NCBI GenBank assembly: GCA_029706075.1
Contig: JAINUG010000014.1
Location: forward strand, 4,618,501 to 4,682,500
Reading direction: 5' to 3'
From: Aldrovandia affinis
Lineage: Eukaryota; Chordata; Actinopteri; Notacanthiformes; Halosauridae
DNA length: 64,000 nt
The position numbers and the translations under genes were made by a program. Numbering within the stretch: position 1 is the stretch's first letter; each line of letters begins with the position of its first letter. The notes under the pieces are model-generated. The model was given only the letters and a program-made list of their open reading frames with translations. It was not told the origin of the DNA and ran no database searches. Positions 1 through 64,000 of this stretch are shown one piece after another.

Positions 1-54823
<54,823 letters not shown>

Positions 54824-55300
54824 CTTTTGCAGACACCGTAGGGCTTTCTCTAGAAGTCCTCTTCTCCCACCACACAGCCAAACTTCTTCTCGCCACCGAT
54901 CGAGATTCTCATAGACCCTTTTCCCCCGATCCTCATGCACTCACGCGAACGCAAACAAAAACAAAAAAAAGCAACAAAGTCCGAAAGTAAGCAAGCCGTT
55001 GGACGGTTCTTTAATCTGTTGTGTTTTCCGTGTGCCGTGCATGGACGGCTCGGAGTTCTTTTTTTTCCGTCTCTGCCGTTGCTCTGTCTCAGCGGAGAGG
55101 GTAAATGTTTGCCGATCTCTGATCCGTCTGTTTCTCCGGGGCTGGCCCAGTGCCTTCCCCTTCCCTTTAAAGTGGCGGAATGGCTACAGCGCCTCCTCCC
55201 AAATAAGCAGCAACACTCCGGAGAGAGTAGAAACAACTAACATCGGAGTTCCGCCCGCGCTCCTCAGGGTCTTAAAGGGACGCAAGTTCCGGGCTTGTGT
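54824..55300 (-). promoter_or_regulatory. pcsk5: putative pcsk5 5' leader and proximal promoter
   Basis: Inferred from position upstream of the secure ATG. I see no TATA box in a clear place. There is a GC box (CGGGCGG on the minus strand near 55250), CpG-containing and purine-rich sequence (AGGGAAGGGGAAGG) near 55165, and CTTTAAAG near 55170. Two upstream ATG frames are visible: 55042-54941 (33 codons plus TGA) and 54936-54850 (28 codons plus TAG, ending 26 nt before the main ATG). The transcription start cannot be set from sequence alone. Confidence 0.45.
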
Positions 55301-55788
55301 TTTTGAGTAGTCCTCTATCTCCAAAGGGCCGCTCAAAAGCAGCCAAAGCACCTATTTAAAAAAACATTATGCAAGCTGTGTTATAATAACGGGATAATAA
55401 TGTGTATTGCTGTCCACGGGTTATATAAAAACAGACACGTTATTTGCTCATATACTATTGTAATATTTGCATTGACATTTACTTATAACTATATATATAT
55501 ATATATACTTTGAATATGAGGATATTATCCCACAATTTCATTTCACTTTAGTGTGTCATACGGCAAGGACCCTCATTTCAACTGAATACAAATATTTTAA
55601 AACGTGAAATCTATGATGTACACAGGCATGGGGTTATATAAGGTGTTGAATATATAGTTCAGAACTAAACAAATAACTTAAAAATGTGAATCTCTTCTTT
55701 GTTTTTTCTCGTTTCTTTGTTCCAGTTCCAGTTCCATATACACAATATATATTATATTCAGAGTAACAGAAAATGTTGATATGATTTA

Positions 55789-57898
55789 CAGCACTCTCCA
55801 AAATGTTTCACACCCTTGATCAATATGAGCAAAGAATGCTGTATAAAATAAACAATACAGGTAATGAGCAACGTTATATGTTCAAATAAATAGCAATATA
55901 TTCTCTTATACTAATACAGTTGCTCACAGAAAAAGATTTTGTACAAGTCATTTTTTTTAACCAAAAATATATGTGCCACAAATACTCTTACCCCCATTTT
56001 CAGTACTTTGTGCACCCTCCCCTCACAAGGATAATCGTCTCCTATAGTGTTTTATGAGATTGGTGAACATATTGGGGGACTTTTTGACCATTCCTCCAGA
56101 AGAATCTTTCTTGCCAAAATGTCTTGGTACTTCCTGGAGTTCATGATTCCATTGACCTTAACAAGAGCCCCAGGACCAGTAGATGCAAAACAGCCCCATA
56201 ACATCAAAGATCCACCACCATATTTCATCGTCCTTCTTATGGCGTCAATTGACCCTGGTGTGCATGGCCAAAAAGCTCAATTTTGGTCTTGTCTTACTAT
56301 AACACCCGGTTCCAATCAGAGTTCCAATACTGTTTAGCAAACTCCAAATGCTTATTTTTGTTGATTTATCTCAAAAAAGGCCTTTTTTTGGCAAACCTTC
56401 CAAAATGCCTATTGGCATGGAGGTGGTGCCTGGTGGTAGAGGTAGAGACATTGTGACCCCAAGATACAACCACGTTTTGTGGATCTCTAGCTGTAGCCCT
56501 TGGATTTTTCTTTGCCTCCCAAACCATCTGCCTGCCTTGCTGTATGTTGGGTCAAGATGCACTTGCGTCCTCTACCAGGCAGCACTGTTTCAGCGGTTTT
56601 AAAGGTCCTGTACAGTCATTGTATTTCACATGTAAATGAGCTTACAGTGTGCCAAAAATATCAACCTTAATACTTTTTTTTTAAAAAATGCTCAGAATTG
56701 GTGATCTATGCCTGATCTCTGACTATGAGCAATGCTGCATTTGTGGGTGACCGAAATTCTAATCACAGATTGAGTGGGTCGGGGAGCTAACATTCATGAG
56801 CTTGCCTTATTTGACATGCCTACATCAGCACCTACACCTACATCAGCAATGCGTCCTGTGTTTTTGAAATGTATTAATCCACATCTTGTAAGTCTGCTAA
56901 ATGCTTTAAATGTAATGTAAAAATGAAATAGAAGACATGAGATTGCACCAAACCTTAATAAATTGCAGCCATTTTTCTTGCTCTTAGTTTGTTTTGTAAA
57001 ATGTGAAAGGACACATTTGTTTTTTGACATCCAGGCATGAATGGCACAGTGAGGTTTTACCATGTTAGCTAACACCTATTGCTGTCGGTCACATTTGAGT
57101 TTGTGTAGCTAGCTATGTTTGTTGGCTACTAAACAACATGAATATGCCTTCTCTCTGAAGTGATGGAGTTTACAGGAGGCGATTTTTGTTGAGCTGTCAT
57201 TGGTGTATTAAAATGAGCTGGCTTTTCTGATGTCACAAATACTTCCAAATCAGCCAATAGGATTGGATTTGTTTTAAACAAAGGAGGAGCCTGACACCCA
57301 CAACAGTACGTTTTCAAGCTTTCAACATCCCACTTTCATCTGGTTCCACCCAAACATCATCCTATTTCATGAAAATGTGATATTGACTGTTCAAGACTTT
57401 TAAACTTCTTAATTATTGACATAAAAGTAATTTTAATTTTATATTTATTTGTTTGTAACCATTCCTTACTTCAACAACCATTTGCCTTGTTTCTTCTTAG
57501 AGTTTTTTGCCTTTCCCCATGGTGATGGATGATACATGGATTTTATTTGTGTGTTACCTCATTTTTATACCCCAGTGAAACAGGAAACCACGGGAGGGCA
57601 CAATATAGTTCTCTAAGATTGAGATGAACTTAAAAAAGTAGCATGTTAATGCAGATTTATTTTTGTTGGAATTTAGTTGAAATAATTATTAGGGGTGTGA
57701 ATGATGGTGACACCCATTGAGGAAAAAATATTGTTAAACATATATTTTTTAATTCTCTGAGCAATTGTATTAATATAAAATAATTTCCTAATTGTTTTCT
57801 GCAAACAATATAGCCAATTACCTGTATTGATTATTGTGGTTTCTACAGCCTTCTTTACTCATCTTGATCAAGGGTGTGGATGATTTTGGAAGGCACTG
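55789..57898 (-). mobile_element. decayed Tc1-like transposon, 2110 bp, TA-flanked
   Basis: Ends CAGCACTCTCCAAAATG and CATTTTGG-type GATTTTGGAAGGCACTG, flanked by TA at 55787-55788 and 57899-57900. ACACCCTTGATCAA and its inverse TTGATCAAGGGTGTG lie inside both ends; the repeats are diverged, so the copy is old. On the minus strand near 56060-56290 a transposase piece reads KYGGGSLMLWGCFASTGPG and ALVKVNGIMNSRKYQDIL, then jumps to a C-terminal piece, omitting the DNDPKH and PIE regions. About 900 bp of the interior (56600-57480) does not look like Tc1 and may be a further insertion; it contains a decayed SINE-like tail (GTAAGTCTGCTAAATGC at 56888). Confidence 0.8.
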
Positions 57899-60098
57899 TA
57901 TGTCCCTTGGTTTTAAATACTATCCGATATCATAATAGTAAATTAAATAACTTCATAAAGAGACAAAATGCTACAACAATAGTTCCTTGTGTATTCTCAA
58001 AGTAGCCCGTGCTGAGAGCATAAAACACTCCCAAATCAGTACCTGGGCTGGTAATGAATCATTCAAGCGTTACCCCATTTGAATAGTTTTGAAGGAGGCT
58101 ACTACTAGGCTACTGCTGCTTCAATGAATGCATTCAAAATACTGTTGTTACCAAATTACTTAGTTATACTTTTCAGTTTTATTCAGTTACTGATTGATTG
58201 ATTTTTGTTTTGTAGCCTAGAGTAACCCCCGAGTCGGCCAGAGACGGTACACATAGCGAAAACTTTGTTCCATCGCAAACACAACAAGTGCGAATCAGCA
58301 TAATTGCTCTAATTGCGGCCAATTCCATACTGAATGGTCCGGCTGTCAAATCTAACAACAAGTTAAAGACAAGAATATCTCACGGTCCTTTTAAAATAAG
58401 ATGAAAGGGACGAAAACACCCCGTGACCGGGGCTATTCATCCCGGGGACGGGCTTGTAATTTAAAGCATTGTAGAAAAACAGACGATGATTTGAGAATTA
58501 AATCAACTACCCAGCTCACGAGGCGGGCAAGCCTCATTCACCGCGCGGGCTAACTACTGCGGGGGGAGAAATCCTGCGTGACAGTTTCCATTCGCCCGTG
58601 AACCGAATGAACTTTTTTCCCCCTCACATATCTTTGTCTAGGGTATCTGAAAACGGCTAGATACGACCACATAAATGATAACAATAATACGAAAAAACAA
58701 TACGCTATTAAATAAAGTAATCGAAACAGTCACGTTTCCAAATGTAGTGAAATTCAGATGAAACTGGAGAATTTACTAATTGTATTTACAGTGGAGAATA
58801 ATTCACCACTATCGCTGAGAGCCAAGGTGTGATTTTACAACTCCGTGACGTAAGAAAAAAAGTGCCTTTTTTGTCTTGGGGCAAATCCAACACAGAGATC
58901 TCGAAATAACGTCAATATGATGGTTAATGACAGATGAAATTATGGTACGAAGGGATAAACTTTTTCTTTGTTGAACATAAAATGTGCTACGTGTAGCCTA
59001 TCTACGTGACCTTGCTTTAAATATGAAATTAGCCTACTAACCTGATTAAGTGCGGGTGTGTAAAATGTAATCGAGACGATAAAGTGATTCAATGAGTGTT
59101 GAATGTTTCGGAGTACGTCCTCATAGTTTGGGGGGGGGGTTTGGCCATTGGAGAATCGGCTCGGATCCTATCGGGCCATCACCAACTTTACTTCGTCGCG
59201 TCACTTGTTGTCATATTGCAGCAATGTACCAACGTAATTATTAGACTGTTTTCTTAGAACGCTTCCTGGTTTGTGGCTGCAAGGTAGTGTAAAGCCTTTT
59301 GTTGCGGTTTTTCAAAGTATGTTTCTGAAATGTCGTGAATTTCTTTGATTTAAATATAGGCTACACATGCTACGCATCCTACGCAAGGTAGCTACATTGT
59401 AGGGGGTGATACCTCAGCAAGTAGCCATCTGCGAATCGAATCAATCCACGCAGGCAACTGAAACGAGATGCACCAACTTGCAATAATGTCTTAAATAAAT
59501 ATTTATCGCGTTTATTTGTACCCTATTTGAAGTCCTTGAAGTGGAAATGTTCCACATCTAACGTCTCAGATGCAACAGCTTCTGAAATGAGCAGTAAATA
59601 ATTCGGCAAAAAATATATAAAGTCCACCAAAACCAAATCAATTTACTCTCTGTGCTTTGATGGGATGAAAAAGCTAGGTAGCCTACTCAAAACAAACAAA
59701 AAATCATAATGACTGAGATTAAAAATAACTGAAAGCCGTATAGTTTTGAAACGCTGTTTGGAACGTGGACTGACAACCCTACGTCGCCTGGGGTGCCGTT
59801 TTTTTTTACAGGAGAGGGAGGGCCAAACATGCCGCGGCCTGTTGGGTACCATTTATCACGGCATAAGTGCGATAGATCGAGCGAGGGAAGGTTTTGGGTT
59901 ACAATGGTCACCTGCAACCAGGCGTCAGAATTCCACTCAGTACAAAACTAGGCATTGTATAACAGGAGAGGTAACGGACGAAGGAGCAGGAATTGCGTTT
60001 TACTTTACGTGACAGCGCAGACGAGCGCGCCACATTTTTCTCCGTTCCTTTGAAACAGCAACGACGTGCGATGCGCATGCGCCAAGAGTTGGCTGCAG

Positions 60099-60240
60099 CG
60101 CGCTGTAGCGTAGTGGTTAGTGAACAGGGCTTGCAAGGCAGTCCCCAGTTGGGTCACTGCCATTGTACCCTTGAGCAAGGCACTTAACCTGAATTGCTTC
60201 AGTAAATATAGAGCTGTATAAACAGCATTCATGTAAAAAA
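60099..60240 (+). mobile_element. truncated UnaSINE-like SINE
   Basis: GTAGCGTAGTGGTTAGTGAA, CCCTTGAGCAAGGCACTTAA, CCTGAATTGCTTCAGTAAAT and AGAGCTGTATAAA match the SINE at 14862, but the B-box is deleted and the usual tail is replaced by an AAAAGAAAAG run. Confidence 0.78.
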
Positions 60241-60504
60241 AGAAAAGAAAAGAAAAATATCACCTGTGCAAGGCAGTGAGCACGTTTATTAATCGTATAA
60301 TTAATACATTTTTGTATGATGAGAGTGTGATGTGGATTTAGTTTGTTTTGGGCTTTACTGTTTACTGTGATAACAAGTGGGCTAATGAAGTTCACTTATG
60401 CGTTTTCTTTTATATTTTTGATGCATAGTGATTAAACAGTTTCATTTCTATAGCTGTGTTCCAAACCACCTGTTTCTTATACGTACTAAAAATAATGTTT
60501 ACAG

Positions 60505-60775
60505 CGTATATGTACAGTGAAATATGGTGGTGGGTCTGATGTTATGGGGTTTATTTGTTTTGCATCTACTGGTCCTGGGGCTCTTGCAAGTAACCAATAC
60601 ATTTTGGCCAAAAATCAGGTTCCCTCCATCGGGAAGCTGACACATGGACCTTTCAGCAAGACAATGATCCTAAGCATACCTCAAAATCAACTAATACATG
60701 GTTAACTGACCACAAAAACTGCTTATTAGACAGCCTTTTTGCTCATCTTCATCAAGGGTCTAAATAAGTTTTGGT
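60505..60775 (+). mobile_element. Tc1-like transposase fragment
   Basis: Plus strand encodes VKYGGGSDVMGFICFASTGP, then in a shifted frame QQDNDPKHTS-like and NTWLTDHKNCLLD wording, and ends with CTTTTTGCTCATCTTCATCA then AGGGTCT, the terminal-repeat motif of the elements at 6176 and 55789. Frameshifts and lost ends show it is dead. Confidence 0.75.
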
Positions 60776-63250
60776 AATACCCCAACCTGCTGTTGGGAGA
60801 CTTCCTTACATTTTCCCCATTGCAAACGGCCTTTCCTGGTAATTACACTAACCGAAGAATGCGATCAATACAACAACCACTCCTTTAAAACAGTGAACAT
60901 TGAACATTACACGTCCCCTCCTGCTTTACTGAGAAAATGCAGCTTCCATTCTAGCCCTGTCAAAAGATTTGACTTTGACCTAGTCAAATGTAATGGGGGG
61001 GTTGTGATGCAGATGTCTTTGGAAGAGGCGGAAGGCATAGTGGCCTTTATCAGCCACTATGGAATATTGATTACCAGGGTTCTGTAGCCAGAAATAAAGG
61101 GATTGAGTCAGAGAAGATGAAAGCCACTTTTATTCCTCACAGACGTTCAATGGCTGTATTTGGAGTGTGCCCCCTCCCCCAATTTATGTCTATGTACATC
61201 TGGATGCAAAACTGCAACGTCGTTATTTATGGTTTCTGGTCACTGCCAAACTGGAACTTCTGGGTTTGAACAATTCGATTTACAATTCAATCGCCTCCAG
61301 TGGTGTGAGTTTTTTGATTCATTACCCTCGATTTGAGGCCAGAGTTTGTTTTTGGTTGCGCTCTTGTTCTGTCCCTCTTCGGCAGAACAAATGGCACACA
61401 ATCTGAGGAAACTGTGGAAAAAAAGGAAGAAAAAAACGTTTTCTTTTAGGGAATTTTTTTTTTGTCCCCTCAAGCGGCGAGATGATTAATTGCAGGTCGT
61501 TAATGCTTAAGATGAAATATTCCACTAGAGGCTTAATTATACTTTTTTTTTTCTCAATCCATCTTTGTGGTTGCTATTAGGGGTGAAAGTGAATGGATGC
61601 AGATGTGTTTTGTGTTATAATGTAGTACATCTCCATGGAACACTGCGGTCACCAGTCAGTGTGGAGATGGCGCATATCCCAAGCCGCAGCCATTTTGGCT
61701 CTGTCTCCAGACCACAATGGGTGGACGTGAACAAGTGCAGCACAAGGCCATTCTGTGCCATAGCATAGCAGAGCATTTATTACACTGAGTGTGTAACCGT
61801 TCCTGGCCATAGGATATTCAGGATACCTGCATGCTTGGACTAGGGTTTCACCCAGTGAGCATACAGGAGGATCTACATTTAACAATCAAAGCCATTTCAG
61901 ATTCTTCTGTGTGTTTGTGTGTGTGAGAGTATGTGTGTGTGTTTGTGGGGGGGGCTTTCAGATGAAAAAGAGTGAGAATCCCTGACCCACCCCCACAGAT
62001 CCTTATTCTACTCTTATGGAAAAGCCCATTCGGGCAGATTCACATTCACGGCCTGTTCTCTCTCTGTCACCCCCTACAGGACAAGAATGAGAATTACAGG
62101 CCGGTTTGGTCAGATGTGACGTGGTGTGTTCCAAGGTGTTCTAGGAGACAGTACAGCTTGTTGTTATGGAAATTCCGCTCTGCATTTTCTTGTGAGTGTT
62201 ACAGAATTCTGTAAAAATAAGCACACATTTTCAGACAGATTAACTTAATATCAGGTGTGATTTTTGTGTTTCTTTTGGATGAGGTTAGTTCACAGTGGAG
62301 GTAAGTACAGTGGATCCCAGACTTGGTCCTAGGACCCCTTGTGTTTGTTTGTTTTTGTAAAAGACAATCTCTTGATCAGTTAAGGCTGCTGAAAATATGT
62401 GTATAAGTTCCACCATAATATTTCCTTAAACATATTTTAACACAATGCAGGTTTGGCTCATTGTCATTTGCTCCGTTATTGAACTCTTCATTTTCCACAA
62501 ATGGTTTAGTTTCAGTGACTAGATGTACACACGTTCAGCAATTAGGACCCCACTGATTTCATCTGCCAGTCTTTAATTGAATCAATTAAAAATATAACCT
62601 CTATCAAATTAGGATATGAATCATTTGTACATTACAGAAAATGAGAGCATTAGTTGATCTGACTGATTAAAAATCCTGAGAATATGGGACATTTATTCTT
62701 CATGGCATGCATAGTTATTTCTTACATAATATGGTCTTGTGAGGGTAAATCATCCTTCAATAGACAGCAAGAGTATCTAATTAGGAACAATTAACAGCTT
62801 GTTACAATTCAGAGGTTACAATTATGGTTGTAATGAATACCAGCATATGCAGTGGGCACTTATAGCTGAGTTAGGGAACTCCTGCACCAGTAGAAGTCCA
62901 CATGTAGTTAAAATTATTATACTGTAGTAAACTTCACACTGACATTAGGAAGTGTTACTTGCATGAGTTAGAAGGATCACATGAAATCTTCTCATACCTG
63001 CATTAAATAAATAAAATCAACGTACAGGGTCTTTAATTATTCTCCCCCTGAAATCTGACGACCTGTCTGCCATTACCTGGAGACCCTCAGATGAGACCTT
63101 GCAAAGACGGCGTCTCTGGTGACAGCGGATCAATCGCCCTGCTCCTGTGACATCCACATTCATTTTTAAACACACTGGATCCATGACTTGTTCTCACGCC
63201 CATGGCTTGTTCTCCTGCACACGACTCGTTTTCCTCCACATGAAGCCGCC

Positions 63251-63620
63251 GTTATGCTTCTGCGTCTGTGAATTTGTGAACATGCATGGGTGTCGCACGC
63301 AGACGTCCGCATGGGTGTTTGCCAACATACTTGCACATAAAGTTAACGCATGCACTAGGGGGCAGTGTCGCATTTACTAAAACTAAACAATGTACAGAAA
63401 ACGAAGAAGAAACCCAGAAACAGAAATCCATTTTCACCCCCGGTGTAAACAACGAGACGTGCTCAACCAATCAGTGTTTGTTTGATGCACATATGCGCAA
63501 TGTGTTGTTGATATTTTGGAGGAGTGTGCGTCGACTCCACTGCGGGCTACGGTTACCCATAAACCCCTTCTCTGCGTAGCCACACAGAGACGTTTACGTG
63601 TATCTTCACAGAAGCATAAT
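63251..63620. mobile_element. candidate MITE, about 370 bp
   Basis: GTTATGCTTCTGCGTCTGTG at the left is the imperfect inverse of CACAGAAGCATAAT at the right; inner words TCGCACGCAGACG and CTCTGCGTAGCC also recur in inverse form. No coding frame and no certain target duplication. Harbinger-like origin is only a guess. Confidence 0.4.
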
Positions 63621-64000
63621 TCTGCCTTGACCCTCCCACACACTCACTCGTTCTGTCTGCCACCAAACCCATGAACTAAAAGCATTGGATCACTGTTGAT
63701 GATGTAACAGGCCTATCAGTTTTAATTTTCAATCATTATGGTTCATTATTCACTTTTGAAATTCGACAAATGTAAAATTAAAAGATGACCTAATATCTAA
63801 TATGATGAAGCCAGGTTTTAAAAATGACTCTTCTAAAAACAGAACCTCTAACGTGATGGCAGACCTCTAGGTGCGGAGGAGTCTGAAGGGACGCGAGAGA
63901 ACCGCGCTGACATCAGAAATATCAGGAGTCTTTATGGAAAAACATTACTAATGTCTTAAACCGCAGCCAGGCCCGATTCATTTCAGGCCTGCTGCTTCCC

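Larger units (their letters stand above)
54944..64000. other. region upstream of pcsk5 (leader/promoter side and intergenic)
   Basis: About 9 kb with no coding frame I can tie to a protein family. It holds the promoter side of pcsk5 (to about 55300), a large decayed Tc1-like element (55789-57898), unique sequence (57900-60090), a SINE (60099-60240), a Tc1-like fragment (60505-60775), unique sequence (60780-63240), a candidate MITE (63251-63620) and unrecognised sequence to the end. Confidence 0.7.

Noticed and set aside
59746-60012. Open frames around 59640-60012 as an upstream neighbouring gene
   Set aside because: Frames overlap on both strands, show no known motif and have no plausible splice partners.

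Overview
The window is vertebrate, almost certainly teleost fish, genomic DNA. Small exons with GT/AG junctions sit in long introns. The repeat load is fish-like: very long (CA)n tracts, Tc1-like and hAT elements, L2-type LINE pieces, and tRNA-derived SINEs whose 3' tail ends in TGTAA repeats. That tail resembles the eel UnaSINE/UnaL2 pair, so an elopomorph (eel or tarpon-like) fish is plausible but not proven.

The only host gene I can support is on the minus strand and fills positions 1-54823. It is pcsk5 (proprotein convertase subtilisin/kexin type 5, PC5/6), a furin-family secretory-pathway protease. I placed fifteen complete coding exons and the start of a sixteenth. All junctions agree in phase, giving 664 contiguous codons to the end of exon 15: signal peptide and prodomain (exons 1-3), subtilisin-like catalytic domain with Asp173, His214, Asn315 and Ser388 (exons 4-11), P domain with an RGD at 521-523 (exons 11-14), and the start of the cysteine-rich domain (exons 15-16). 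The rest of the gene lies beyond position 1.

Two things threaten the normal product. Exon 16 has an in-frame TAG at 83-85, giving a predicted protein of 683 residues. In addition, the 3' end of exon 15 with its splice donor is present in four tandem 65-bp copies. The exon 9 acceptor is also present in four tandem copies, and a six-unit minisatellite abuts the exon 8 acceptor. Several other junctions lie beside (UG)n or (CA)n runs of the pre-mRNA. Tandem duplication around splice sites is the most unusual theme of the window.

Layout: 1-19622 holds exons 16 to 6 in short introns rich in micro- and minisatellites. 19623-30606 (intron 5) holds an L2-type LINE split by a nested Tc1-like transposon, a hAT MITE and LINE tails. 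30607-37436 holds exons 5 to 3 and a 28-bp VNTR. 37437-54643 (introns 2 and 1, with exon 2 between) holds SINEs, MITEs and some repeat-poor stretches. 54644-54823 is exon 1. 54824-about 55300 is the putative 5' leader and promoter. 55300-64000 is intergenic, with old Tc1-like elements, a SINE and a candidate MITE, and no recognisable gene.
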